From the NCBI GenBank assembly GCA_015057825.1, contig SVDN01000020.1:1-38768 (forward strand): 38,768 nt of DNA, written 5' to 3'. Positions 7,580 to 15,988 of the stretch are shown piece after piece. Below the pieces are notes generated by a model. That model saw only the letters and a list, made by a program, of their open reading frames with translations, had not been told where the DNA came from and searched no databases. The stretch is from Lachnospiraceae bacterium. GTDB lineage: Bacteria > Bacillota > Clostridia > Lachnospirales > Lachnospiraceae. Numbering within the stretch: position 1 is the stretch's first letter; each line of letters begins with the position of its first letter. The translations under genes were made by a program, and so were the position numbers.

Positions 7580-8670
7580 ATTCCAAATAAAGCTTTTACG
7601 TCCGCTTCGTCGACTGTTGTGCCAATTACTACAAGTCTTCCCGTATAATCCGCGCTGCCTTCGCGTATCTCATAGTCTCCCGGAACCATATCAAACTGAA
7701 TCCAGTTCCCGTCCGTCAACTCTACAATACCCTTTGCACGAAGAATGCATTCGTATTTTTCTTCTTTTGTCAAGCTGTCGAGGGCTTTTGTAAGAAGGTC
7801 TTTGTCAAACTTATGAGCTGTTTCGATTCCGACACTGACAAAGGCGTCATCCGCATGATGATGGTGATGGTGCTCGTGGTCATGATCGTGGCAACCGCAA
7901 TCGCAATCTTCACCATGCTCGTGATGGTGGTGATGCTCGTGGTCATGTTCGTGATCGTGGTGATGATGATGTTCATGTTCGTGCTCGTGGTCATGATCAT
8001 GATGTTCATGTTCATGTTCGTGCTCGTGGTCATGATCATGATGATGTTCATGTTCATCATCCAACACAAGAGATACTTTTGCAAAAGCATCCGCAATTTT
8101 CTTAGCTTCTATATTTTCCCACGGTGTTGTAATAATATTTGCATCGTGATTTTTTTCTTTTATAAGCTTAATGCACTCATCAAGCTTTGCATCATCCAAC
8201 TCTCCCGTACGGCTAAGTACGATTGTTGTGGCATTTTCAAGCTGGTCGTTAAAGAATTCGCCGAAAGCTTTCATCTGCTTAGCGGCACGTTTTGCATTAA
8301 CAACAACAACTTTTGCGCAAATCTCCATAGGATGATTTTCGGCTGCGTTTTTAATGGCAAGCTCCACATCGGACAAGCCCGCAACGCCCGAAGGTTCGAT
8401 AATAATTCTATCAGGATGATATTCGTCGATAACCTTCTTCATATTTTCAGTAAAGTCCCCTGCCAAAGAGCAGCAGATGCATCCTGAATTAAGCTCGGAC
8501 ACTTCGATTTTTGAATCTTTTAAAAATCCGCCGTCGATTCCGACTTCACCGAATTCGTTTTCAATAAGAACAAGCTTCTCGCCTTCGTAAACACCTTCGG
8601 CAAGAAGTTTTTTAATCAATGTTGTTTTTCCGGCACCCAAAAAGCCTGAAAAAATCTCTACTTTTGTCAT
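7573..8670 (-). CDS. CobW-family metallochaperone GTPase with His-rich insert
   Basis: A 365-residue GTPase of the CobW/ZNG1/YjiA family that delivers metal (Zn, Co or similar) to client proteins. Visible motifs are Walker A GFLGAGKTT (9-17), the metal-binding CICC (64-67), 'IIIEPSG' (89-95) and SRTGE as the G4-like region. Residues 206-273 are almost only His, Asp and Glu with one CDCGC cluster, a large metal-buffering insert. The CobW C-terminal domain follows (about 276-365), with 'GIVELTDGNWIQFDMVPG'. The His-rich DNA (about 7850-8055) is a low-complexity CAT/CAC/GAT/GAG tract and may vary in length. The start ATG has GAGGTG 5 bases upstream; it lies 59 bases after greA. Confidence 0.9.
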   Translation of the reverse strand: MTKVEIFSGFLGAGKTTLIKKLLAEGVYEGEKLVLIENEFGEVGIDGGFLKDSKIEVSELNSGCICCSLAGDFTENMKKVIDEYHPDRIIIEPSGVAGLSDVELAIKNAAENHPMEICAKVVVVNAKRAAKQMKAFGEFFNDQLENATTIVLSRTGELDDAKLDECIKLIKEKNHDANIITTPWENIEAKKIADAFAKVSLVLDDEHEHHHDHDHEHEHEHEHHDHDHEHEHEHHHHHDHEHDHEHHHHHEHGEDCDCGCHDHDHEHHHHHHADDAFVSVGIETAHKFDKDLLTKALDSLTKEEKYECILRAKGIVELTDGNWIQFDMVPGDYEIREGSADYTGRLVVIGTTVDEADVKALFGIC

Positions 8671-8729
8671 ATTTTCACCTCGTTTTTTCTTTTAAAGCTT
8701 TCTCTTTTCTTTGTTCGGAGCGTATCCCA

Positions 8730-9230
8730 TTAAAAAGATCTGATTTTATCCTCCGAATCATCGGTGTTATCTATAGATAAGATTTTAACATAATAACCGT
8801 TTTTTTCATTTACGGAAACGTAACAACGATCTCCGCATTTTTTGCCCAAAAGTGCCCTTCCGATGGGTGATTCTATACTGATGTACCCTTGCAAGGATTC
8901 GCTTCTGATACTTGTTACCAGCTTAAACTTTTCCACCGAACCGTCATCTTCAAATTCGATTTCAACGGTATTGTTCATTCCCACTTCATCGGCATCGGAA
9001 GAATCATCGATAACTTCGGCAAATTTAAGCATTCTGTCCAAATACTTGATTCTGCCTTCGTTTTGATTTTTCTCTCTTTTGGCTGCGTAATACTCGTAAT
9101 TTTCGCTTAAATCCCCTTGCGCTCTTGCTTCCTTAACGGCCGCAATAAGCTTCGGACGAAGTTCCAATGTACGATATCTTATTTCTTCTTCGATTTTTTT
9201 TACATCGTTTTCGGTTAATCTGTTTGCCAT
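8730..9230 (-). CDS. greA: transcription elongation factor GreA
   Basis: GreA reactivates backtracked RNA polymerase by stimulating transcript cleavage. This 166-residue protein has the N-terminal coiled coil with the acidic tip 'ARAQGDLSENYEYYAAKREK' (the Asp and Glu that act in the polymerase secondary channel) and the C-terminal FKBP-like domain with 'SIESPIGRALLGKKCGDRCYV'. A GreA-type name is favoured over GreB from length and the SPIGRALLG motif. A ribosome site AGGTG lies 5 bases ahead of the ATG. It may be the first gene of the CobW operon downstream, which would be unusual, or simply a neighbour. Confidence 0.92.
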   Translation of the reverse strand: MANRLTENDVKKIEEEIRYRTLELRPKLIAAVKEARAQGDLSENYEYYAAKREKNQNEGRIKYLDRMLKFAEVIDDSSDADEVGMNNTVEIEFEDDGSVEKFKLVTSIRSESLQGYISIESPIGRALLGKKCGDRCYVSVNEKNGYYVKILSIDNTDDSEDKIRSF

Positions 9231-9299
9231 AATAACACCTGTGATTTATTCTTTATCAATGATTAGTCTACCACATTTTTAGATAAAATCAAATTTTAG

Positions 9300-9794
9300 T
9301 TAGCCGGCACAATCATTCGATCCTTCCGAGCGAATCATATCGACTCCGTGCTTAATAGGGTTGATTACGGCCTCAATATTTTCCAATGCCGCCTTTTTGC
9401 TGCCGGGCAAATTTACAATAAGAGATTCGTCCCTTATTCCCGCAACACTTCTTGAAAGGCAAGCTTTATCCGTTATTTCCATACTTTTTGCTCGCATAGC
9501 TTCGGGAATTCCCGGAGTCAATCTTTCAATTACTTCAAGGCTCGCCTCGGGAGTTACGTCTCTCTTTGTAAAGCCCGTACCCCCGGTGGTTAAAATAAGT
9601 CCTGCTTTAAGCTCATCCGCGCATTTAATAAGTTCTTTTTTTATATCCTCTTTTTCATCGGCTACTATAACCGTATAAATCGGATTCCAACCCTTTTCTT
9701 TTAAAAACAAAACAAGAGCCGGACCGCTTGTATCCTCGCGTTCCCCTCTTGCACCTTTATCGCTTATTGTTATAACTGCTGCCGTATATTCCAT
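9300..9794 (-). CDS. molybdopterin adenylyltransferase, MogA/MoaB family
   Basis: This 164-residue protein adenylylates molybdopterin, the step before Mo insertion by MoeA. The MoCF-biosynthesis domain is complete: 'VITISDKGARGEREDTSGPAL', the pterin-binding 'LILTTGGTGFTKRDVTPEA' and 'LIVNLPGSKKAALE'. It is the last gene of the molybdenum operon, about 75 bases downstream of the mobB-moaC gene. Its ribosome site is weak; the purine-rich AAAAAG is immediately before the ATG. Choosing between the names mogA and moaB is not possible from sequence alone. Confidence 0.9.
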   Translation of the reverse strand: MEYTAAVITISDKGARGEREDTSGPALVLFLKEKGWNPIYTVIVADEKEDIKKELIKCADELKAGLILTTGGTGFTKRDVTPEASLEVIERLTPGIPEAMRAKSMEITDKACLSRSVAGIRDESLIVNLPGSKKAALENIEAVINPIKHGVDMIRSEGSNDCAG

Positions 9795-9868
9795 CTTTTT
9801 ATACTATGGCCGTTGCCTCTCCTTCCGCTTAATTTTCAAACTTTGGTTCCGTGTTATGTTAACCGTTA

Positions 9869-10849
9869 TTATCTATTATAATCGCCGTGCACTCCGCCTG
9901 TCTTTTTAAGCAGGCAAATGTCCGTAATCTCCATATCTTTTTGCACAGCCTTGCACATATCGTAAACCGTAAGAGCCGCGCATGATACCGCCGTCAATGC
10001 CTCCATTTCCACGCCTGTTTTGCCATCGCAAGCCACACATGCTTCAATATCCACGCGACATTTTTCCTCATTAAGACTAAGTTTTAAATCTATTCCGTTA
10101 ATAATTATAGGATGGCACATGGGAATAATGTCCGGAGTCTTTTTTGCACCCATAATTCCCGCAACCTGGGCAACGGACAAAACATCTCCTTTTTTCATTC
10201 CGCCGCTTTTAATAAGCTCAAAAGTTTCTTTATTTACTATTACACTTCCTCTTGCAACAGCACTTCTGTGGCTTATTTCTTTGTCTCCCACGTTAACCAT
10301 TCTTGCTTTTCCCTCATCATTAAAATGGGAAAAATCCTTTTTTTCTTCCATATTTTTATCCTTCTTGCTGTAATCTATAATAAAATCCGCAATGCCTTCT
10401 TCATCGTTAATATCAAAGCATGGGACTTTGAGATTTTCCGGCTTGTAATCACAAGCTATGGCTATAAAGCTGTTATAATCAGCCGTAAAGCCCTTGCCCG
10501 TGGCCTTCCTGCAAAGGCCGATTCTTGGGATATTTTCGCCTTTATAGCCCTCCACAAGGATAATGTCTGCATCTTTTATATCCGCCAAAATATCCTTAAA
10601 GCTTACAAAACCCTTTTCCATCCTTGCGTATTTTTTATCCGACGCAATCACCGTAATGTCGGAGCCCGCCGCACTGAAGCGATAGCTGTCCTTTCCTTCT
10701 TTGTCAATCTCGAAGTCGTGGGCATCGTGTTTTACTACCGCAACTCTTAAGCCTTTGCTTTTGAGAATTCTTATTATCTTTTCAATCAATGTGGTTTTGC
10801 CCGTGCCCGAATAAGCCGCAAAAGCAATAACCGGAATATTGTTTTTCAT
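9869..10849 (-). CDS. MobB-MoaC fusion protein
   Basis: One 326-residue reading frame joins two Moco enzymes. Residues 1-160 are MobB, a P-loop GTPase that helps dinucleotide attachment, with Walker A YSGTGKTT, 'VVKHDAHDFEIDKEGKDSYR' and 'ILVEGYKG'. Residues 167-326 are a full-length MoaC, the second enzyme of cyclic pyranopterin formation, with 'SVAQVAGIMGAKKTPDIIPMCH', 'KTGVEMEALTAVS', 'MCKAVQKDMEI' and 'KKTGGVHGDY'. No frame break separates them. An internal ATG (Met167) with its own AAGGA ribosome site sits exactly at the MoaC start, so both a fusion and free MoaC could be made. The gene starts 20 bases after moaA with AAAGG 9 bases upstream. Confidence 0.92.
   Translation of the reverse strand: MKNNIPVIAFAAYSGTGKTTLIEKIIRILKSKGLRVAVVKHDAHDFEIDKEGKDSYRFSAAGSDITVIASDKKYARMEKGFVSFKDILADIKDADIILVEGYKGENIPRIGLCRKATGKGFTADYNSFIAIACDYKPENLKVPCFDINDEEGIADFIIDYSKKDKNMEEKKDFSHFNDEGKARMVNVGDKEISHRSAVARGSVIVNKETFELIKSGGMKKGDVLSVAQVAGIMGAKKTPDIIPMCHPIIINGIDLKLSLNEEKCRVDIEACVACDGKTGVEMEALTAVSCAALTVYDMCKAVQKDMEITDICLLKKTGGVHGDYNR
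10349..10363 (-). promoter_or_regulatory. internal ribosome binding site and MoaC start within the mobB-moaC gene
   Basis: Within the fused frame, AAGGA (10359-10363) lies 7 bases ahead of an in-frame ATG (10349-10351). That ATG corresponds to the ordinary N-terminus of MoaC. It could make a separate 160-residue MoaC from the same message. Confidence 0.5.
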
Positions 10850-10868
10850 ATTATTTAACCTTTTGATT

Positions 10869-11843
10869 CTATCCGCCTATGCAGTTCATGCTTCTTGCCG
10901 ATTTTGTAAAGTTGCCGAAAGACAGGTCGCCGTGAGCAATAGGCTTATTCAATATCGCCTCTTTAAAAGCTTCCTTCATGGACAACTCATCCAAGCCTTT
11001 AATGTTAATCTCCCTTTCGCTGTGAAGGCAAGGCTTTATTTTACCGTCTGCCGTCAGTCTTATTCTGTTGCAGCTTGCGCAAAAATGATTGCTTACGGCG
11101 CTTATAAAACCGACTCTTCCAAGGCCGTCTTCGTATTTGTAAAGCTTAGCAACGGAGCCTTTATCTTCCGCCGACAGGCTGCTTTCATCTATTTTTTGCA
11201 AGCCTTTTAAGCTTGCCGCCAAATAATCAAGAGGCACAAAGCTTTCTTTGCCGAAATTTGCTTCCCTGTTCATGGGCATAAGCTCTATAAAGCGCAAATC
11301 CAGCGGATATTGTAAAGTCAGCTTTGAAAGCTTTTCCGCTTCGTCATCGTTAAAACCACCTATAAGAACGGTATTAATCTTGACCTTTTCAAAACCTTCC
11401 TTAAGAGCCGCTTTGATGCCGCGTTTTACGCTTTCCAGCTCATCCTTTCCGGTCATATACAAAAACTTTTCCCTATCCAATGTGTCAAGGCTTATATTTA
11501 CCCCTTTTACACCGGCTTCTTTTAGGTCTTTTGCGTATTTTTCAAGTAAAACTCCGTTTGTGGTGATGCAAAGATTTTCCACTCCTTCAAGCTCGCTTAT
11601 TTTCCTGCAAATATCAATTATGTTTTTCTTAAGCAAAGGCTCTCCGCCGGTTAATCTGAACTTTCTGATACCGAGAGATAGGGCAGTTTTAACCCCTTTA
11701 ATCATTTCCTCCAAGGTCATCATATCTTCGTGTGCTTTTTTGCAGACACCCTGCTCGGGCATACAATATTTGCACCTTAGATTGCAAAGGTCCGTAAGCG
11801 ATATTCTGAGATATGTTATTTCACGTCCAAAACTATCAATCAT
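10869..11843 (-). CDS. moaA: GTP 3',8-cyclase MoaA
   Basis: MoaA is the radical SAM enzyme that, with MoaC, converts GTP to cyclic pyranopterin. Its 324 residues carry the SAM-cluster motif CNLRCKYC near the N-terminus, the GGEPLL SAM-binding loop, the second C-terminal cluster CASCNRIRLTADGKIKPCL and the terminal GG that MoaA uses in catalysis. I start at the ATG at 11843 (MIDSFGREI, the usual family start); the frame stays open to a TTG at 11906 inside the upstream gene, but that extension has no family match. No good ribosome site is seen: instead ACAGGCA/TGCCTGT, a 7-bp hairpin, lies between the upstream stop and this start and could affect translation. Confidence 0.96.
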   Translation of the reverse strand: MIDSFGREITYLRISLTDLCNLRCKYCMPEQGVCKKAHEDMMTLEEMIKGVKTALSLGIRKFRLTGGEPLLKKNIIDICRKISELEGVENLCITTNGVLLEKYAKDLKEAGVKGVNISLDTLDREKFLYMTGKDELESVKRGIKAALKEGFEKVKINTVLIGGFNDDEAEKLSKLTLQYPLDLRFIELMPMNREANFGKESFVPLDYLAASLKGLQKIDESSLSAEDKGSVAKLYKYEDGLGRVGFISAVSNHFCASCNRIRLTADGKIKPCLHSEREINIKGLDELSMKEAFKEAILNKPIAHGDLSFGNFTKSARSMNCIGG

Positions 11844-11884
11844 AATCACTACAGGCAAAGCTTGCTGTGCCTGTTTCAGCAAAA

Positions 11885-12901
11885 CTAATATCTTCCGAAT
11901 GTGCAATTCGGATAATGGCAGCTTTTACACATTTGGCATAAACCGCCGTCTCCAAGGTTAACAAGGTCGTTTTTCGTAAGTTTAAGATTTGTAAATGTTT
12001 GCGGCAAAAGCACATCAAACATGGTGGTAGGAAGGCTTATTGCCGCTCCCGGTACGCCCATAATGGGAATATCCCCAAGATAGGCCAGCAGTGTCATATT
12101 ACCGGGCTGGGCCGGAATACCGTGGCTGATAATTTCGGCTCCGAGATTACGAATGGCCGTTGGTGTAAGGTCGTCGGGATCCACACTCATGCCGCCTGTG
12201 AAAATAAGCATGTTCGCACCCTTATCCAAAAGAGTTTTTGCTGAGTCCACAATCATATCCAGGTCGTCATCGCAAATCTTAACTCCTATAATCTCTGATG
12301 GGAATTTTTTCAATTTTTCCCTAACCACCGGCTCGAATTTATCCTTAATTCTGCCGTTGTAGATTTCCGAACCCGTTACAATCACGCCGACTTTTTTGTA
12401 ATTGTATTCAAGTATTTCAAAAAGCTTCTCTTTCTTACAAAGCCTTTCGTATTCTGTTATCTGTTCTTCTTTTGTAACCAATGGCACTATTCGCATGGAT
12501 GCAAGTCTGTCCCCTGCTTTTATGGGATAGTGGTCGGGGATGGTAGAAACCGTAATATCACCGATAGAATTAATCTTTTTAAGAAGATCTGTATTGACCC
12601 TGAAAAGTCCCTCAAGATCGGCCATTAAAAGGGTTTTTCCTTCACTGATTTCCGTATAGTGAGCTCCTTTAACGGGCACTGCCTCAGACATCCTTCTTGC
12701 GCAGTCTTCTTCGTGAATCTCTCCCGCATTTTCTTCCCAGACAAATACCGTTTTCTTGCCTATATCCAGCATTTTTTCTATATCCGCTTTTTCTATAACA
12801 TGACCTCTTTTAAAAAGAGCGCCTTTAAAACCATCATACATGGCCGTAAGATCGTGACAAAGCGTCATTCCTATTGCATCTTCAACTTTAACTTTTTTCA
12901 T
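11885..12901 (-). CDS. molybdopterin-binding protein, MoeA-like with C-terminal Cys cluster
   Basis: A 338-residue protein with a variable N-terminal domain (1-165) and a MoCF-biosynthesis/molybdopterin-binding domain (about 168-310) showing 'VGVIVTGSEIYNGRIKDKFEPVV', 'MLIFTGGMSVDPDDLTPTAIR' and 'MGVPGAAI'. It is not a typical MoeA: the length and domain order differ, and the C-terminus ends in C322-x2-C325-x2-C328-x4-C333, a pattern fit for an Fe-S cluster or zinc. Proteins of this type occur beside molybdenum hydroxylase genes in Clostridia. It is downstream of moeA and upstream of moaA, spaced by under 50 bases, so it belongs to the Moco pathway; whether it inserts Mo or modifies the cofactor is unknown. 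Confidence 0.8.
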   Translation of the reverse strand: MKKVKVEDAIGMTLCHDLTAMYDGFKGALFKRGHVIEKADIEKMLDIGKKTVFVWEENAGEIHEEDCARRMSEAVPVKGAHYTEISEGKTLLMADLEGLFRVNTDLLKKINSIGDITVSTIPDHYPIKAGDRLASMRIVPLVTKEEQITEYERLCKKEKLFEILEYNYKKVGVIVTGSEIYNGRIKDKFEPVVREKLKKFPSEIIGVKICDDDLDMIVDSAKTLLDKGANMLIFTGGMSVDPDDLTPTAIRNLGAEIISHGIPAQPGNMTLLAYLGDIPIMGVPGAAISLPTTMFDVLLPQTFTNLKLTKNDLVNLGDGGLCQMCKSCHYPNCTFGRY

Positions 12902-12928
12902 GATATAAACCTTAAATTCTTAAATTTA

Positions 12929-14143
12929 CTATATTCTGAAGGCCTTCAATATTGTTCCCTTTTCAATAGGTCCCGAAGCTGCCGGAATAAGCGCAATCAA
13001 GTCGCTTTCAATAAGGCTTGAAAGCACTACATTTCCTTGATTTTTCGGAAAGTCAATATAAGCCTTTCCATCTCTCAAAATTAGTTTGCCCCTAATAAAT
13101 CTGTCGGCTTTGCTTTGCTTTTTAAAATCAGACCCCGCTATTACTTCAAAAGTTTTGCGTTCAAAGTCTTTTCTTCCGCTTGCTTTAAGAAGCGCCGGCA
13201 TGCAAACCGCATAAAGATTTATCAAAGATGATGCGGGATTTCCGGATAGTCCCAAAAGCAATTTTCCGTCTTTTTCACCATAGCAGCACGCCATACCCGG
13301 CTTCATGGCAACGCCTTTTATTAAAAGAGTGGCTCCCGCCTTTTCAAACGCTTCCGGAGTTTTATCATAATCACCCACGGAAACACCGCCCGTTGTAATC
13401 AGACAATCGCAAGTTTCAAGTCCTTTTTTTACAAGTTTTGCAATTGTTTCGGCATCGTCCCCGGCATTGCCCAGATTTACCGGCACAAGGCCCATTTTCT
13501 TTAGGGCTGCCGTCAAGCTAAATCTGTTTGAATTGTATATTTTTCCCGCTTTTAGGCTTTCGCCGGGCTCAATCAGTTCGTTACCCGTCGAAACGATAGC
13601 GATTTTTGCCTGCTTAAAGACCTCAACTTCCGAAATATTTTCGGATGCCAAAACTCCCATAAGCCCCGTGTCTATTACAGTACCGGCAACTGCCAAAAGA
13701 TCGCCGCATTTGACGTCTTCACCGGCATATATAATATTTTCGCCGCTTTTAAACTCACTGAAAATCTTAACTTCCACAGGGCTAAACTCAGTCAGCTCGT
13801 AGGCGCACACCGCATCCGCTCCCTTTGGTATTGGTGCACCGGTTAAAATCTTTACCGCTGTGCCTTTTGTGACTTCTTTTGTGGGAATGGCTCCGGCCGG
13901 AACTTCTTCCAATATTTTCAAAGTCAGCGGTTTTTCCTTTGATGCGCCTTTGCTGTCTTGCGCCCTAAAGGCATATCCGTCCAAGGGCGACCTGTCAAAA
14001 GGCGGAATATCGGCCTTTGCTTTCAAATCAAATGCCAAGACTCTGCCCGCCGCTTCTTCCAGGGGAATGCTTTCCTTGCCTATAATATTTACCTTTTCAA
14101 GAAGAGTTTTTATTGCCTCTTCAACGCTTACTTTTTCCAACAT
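12929..14143 (-). CDS. moeA: molybdopterin molybdenumtransferase MoeA
   Basis: MoeA ligates molybdate into adenylylated molybdopterin. The 404-residue protein has the standard domains: N-terminal 'EAAGRVLAFDLKAKADIPPFDRSPLDGYAFRA', 'TKGTAVKILTGAPIPKGADAV', the pterin-binding 'IVSTGNELIEPGESLKAGKIYNSN', 'CLITTGGVSVGDYD' and 'LLGLSGNPASS', then a C-terminal domain IV. I begin at the ATG at 14143, with GAGAGG 6 bases upstream; an in-frame ATG at 14161 lies just after the modC stop and has no ribosome site. It is co-transcribed with modC. Confidence 0.95.
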   Translation of the reverse strand: MLEKVSVEEAIKTLLEKVNIIGKESIPLEEAAGRVLAFDLKAKADIPPFDRSPLDGYAFRAQDSKGASKEKPLTLKILEEVPAGAIPTKEVTKGTAVKILTGAPIPKGADAVCAYELTEFSPVEVKIFSEFKSGENIIYAGEDVKCGDLLAVAGTVIDTGLMGVLASENISEVEVFKQAKIAIVSTGNELIEPGESLKAGKIYNSNRFSLTAALKKMGLVPVNLGNAGDDAETIAKLVKKGLETCDCLITTGGVSVGDYDKTPEAFEKAGATLLIKGVAMKPGMACCYGEKDGKLLLGLSGNPASSLINLYAVCMPALLKASGRKDFERKTFEVIAGSDFKKQSKADRFIRGKLILRDGKAYIDFPKNQGNVVLSSLIESDLIALIPAASGPIEKGTILKAFRI

Positions 14144-14166
14144 ATTAAACCTCTCGGTCATCGTTT

Positions 14167-15213
14167 TTATTTCAAAAACAAAATTGCTTCTTTCGGAATC
14201 TCTATTTTAAGATTGGAATCATCCAGCCCTTTGCGACTATCCTTACCAAGCTCCCAGCCTATGTTTGTCAGGCAACCTGTCCCCTTTGGCTTAAGCATAA
14301 GAGTGTATGAAAAAGGATTTTCGATTTCTTCCGTAAGCTCTGCATCAAAAATGTTTTCCGCATCCCCGGAAGTCTCCAAAGCCGCATCCTTTATATAATG
14401 CATTCTTACTCCTATATAATTTGTATCTTTTGGGATAGCATCAACAAACAACGTTATCCCCCAATCTTTTGCAAAAAGCCTGTGCTCATCCACTTTTTCC
14501 ACGGGAGAAATGTTTTTACAACCCGTAAGAATTGCCGCATTTTTGGTTAAAGGTCTTTTAAACACATCTTCTTTTTTGCCGATGCAATCAATGCTGCCCC
14601 TGCCCATAATGGCTATGGTTTGGGAAAGGCGAAAGACTTCGTCTCTGTCGTGACTTACCAAAATCACGCTTTTGTTAAGAGATGAAAGAACCTTTCTTAA
14701 GTTTTGCTCCAGTTTAAATCTTATATGGCTGTCCAGCGCCGAAAAAGGCTCGTCAAGAAGCAACACATCCGGCTCGTTCAACAAAATTCTTGCCAGAGCA
14801 ACTCTTTGTTTTTGCCCGCCGGAAAGCTGTCTCGGGAACTTATCTTTGCAATCTTCTATTCCGAATTTTTCAAGCATTTCATAAATCTTTTCGATTTGTT
14901 TTTTATCTTTAAGCCCCTCTCTTAGGTTCTTATACACATTCATATTTGGAAAAAGGGCATAAGATTGGAAAAGATAACCCACTCCTCTTTTCCCGGGCGG
15001 CAAATTAATGTGTTTTTCCGAATCAAAAAGAACTTTGTCATCCAACAAAATTCGACCTCTGTCCGGCTTTTCGATACCCGCAATGCATTTTAAGCTAAGG
15101 CTTTTGCCGCATCCGCTTGCACCAAGCAAAGAAAAGACTTCTTTTTGTGTATTAAATTGTACTTTTAAACAAAAATCGCCGAAGCTCTTTTCTATATCTA
15201 CAAACAGTGACAA
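14167..15213 (-). CDS. modC: molybdate ABC transporter ATPase ModC
   Basis: ModC powers molybdate import through ModB. The ATPase domain has Walker A GASGCGKS, Q-loop LFQSYALFPN, signature LSGGQKQRVALARI, Walker B LLLDEPFSALD and H-loop SHD. After about residue 230 a TOBE/MOP-like domain follows, which may sense molybdate. The gene begins with TTG (15211-15213), supported by GAGGGAG 8 bases upstream and the absence of any nearby ATG before the Walker A motif. Length 348 is normal. It lies 28 bases downstream of modB and 23 bases upstream of moeA. Confidence 0.93.
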   Translation of the reverse strand: MSLFVDIEKSFGDFCLKVQFNTQKEVFSLLGASGCGKSLSLKCIAGIEKPDRGRILLDDKVLFDSEKHINLPPGKRGVGYLFQSYALFPNMNVYKNLREGLKDKKQIEKIYEMLEKFGIEDCKDKFPRQLSGGQKQRVALARILLNEPDVLLLDEPFSALDSHIRFKLEQNLRKVLSSLNKSVILVSHDRDEVFRLSQTIAIMGRGSIDCIGKKEDVFKRPLTKNAAILTGCKNISPVEKVDEHRLFAKDWGITLFVDAIPKDTNYIGVRMHYIKDAALETSGDAENIFDAELTEEIENPFSYTLMLKPKGTGCLTNIGWELGKDSRKGLDDSNLKIEIPKEAILFLK

Positions 15214-15241
15214 ATCCTTTTCTCCCTCAGTTTCTTAATCT

Positions 15242-15925
15242 TTAACTGTAATCAGCCGCAGGCTTTGGCTTCTTGTCTCGTTTCTCAAGTAAATTTATTA
15301 TCAGCATTATAGCTGCGGAAATCACTATATTTATTATTACCCATTTCATTGCTCCAACATTGTCATTGTTGCGCCAAAGCTGATAAACCGTTGTGGAAAT
15401 CGTTGCGGTTCTTCCGGGTGTATAGCCCGCAACCATGCTTGTTGCGCCATATTCGCCAAGTGCCCTCGCAAAAGAGAGCACAATCCCCGCAAGTATCCCC
15501 TGCTTGCAACAAGGAAGCATTATTTTCCAAAAGATTCGAGTATTGCTCATCCCCAAAGTTTTTCCCGCGTAAGCCAAGTCTTTGTCAAAGCTTTCAAAAG
15601 CAGCTCTTGCGGTCCTGTACATAAGCGGAAAAATGATAACCAATGTTGAAAAAATCGCCGACCACCAGGTCATGGTCATTTTAAATCCGAAGACATCATA
15701 AACCCATGCACCGATTAGGTGTTTTGGCCCCAAAAGGCGCAAAATCAAATATCCGATAACCGTCGGCGGAAGTACCAAGGGAAGGGTAAGAATCGTATCG
15801 AATACGCCTTTAAGAACTCTTGGCAATTTGGCTAAATAATAAGCAAGAAAAATCCCCACAAAGAATACAATTCCCGTACTTATTAAGGATATTCTTATTG
15901 AATTTAACAAAGGATACCAATCCAT
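15242..15925 (-). CDS. modB: molybdate ABC transporter permease ModB
   Basis: A 227-residue inner-membrane permease with five or six hydrophobic helices and the EAA-type cytoplasmic loop 'AGKTLGMSNTRIFWKIMLPCCKQGILAG' that docks with ModC. Also typical of ModB are 'LPLVLPPTVIGYLILRLLG' and 'FARALGEYGATSMVAG'. It starts at an ATG directly preceded by AGAGGAAAAGGG. It lies between modA and modC. Confidence 0.95.
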   Translation of the reverse strand: MDWYPLLNSIRISLISTGIVFFVGIFLAYYLAKLPRVLKGVFDTILTLPLVLPPTVIGYLILRLLGPKHLIGAWVYDVFGFKMTMTWWSAIFSTLVIIFPLMYRTARAAFESFDKDLAYAGKTLGMSNTRIFWKIMLPCCKQGILAGIVLSFARALGEYGATSMVAGYTPGRTATISTTVYQLWRNNDNVGAMKWVIINIVISAAIMLIINLLEKRDKKPKPAADYS

Positions 15926-15988
15926 CCCTTTTCCTCTCTGTAATCTTATAAAATAAATCTAATCCTCGATTGTAACATCACTATCTGT

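Noticed and set aside
7813-8487. A 224-residue plus-strand open frame
   Set aside because: It is the antisense shadow of the His-rich repeat codons of the CobW gene; its Met/Val/Phe-rich product is an artefact.
10349-10360. MobB and MoaC as two genes joined by a sequencing error
   Set aside because: One uninterrupted frame covers both full-length domains, and the codon pattern is normal through the junction. The internal start is reported instead.
11248-11961. A 237-residue plus-strand open frame over moaA
   Set aside because: It lies antisense to a certain moaA gene, has a Ser/Phe/Leu-rich composition and no ribosome site.
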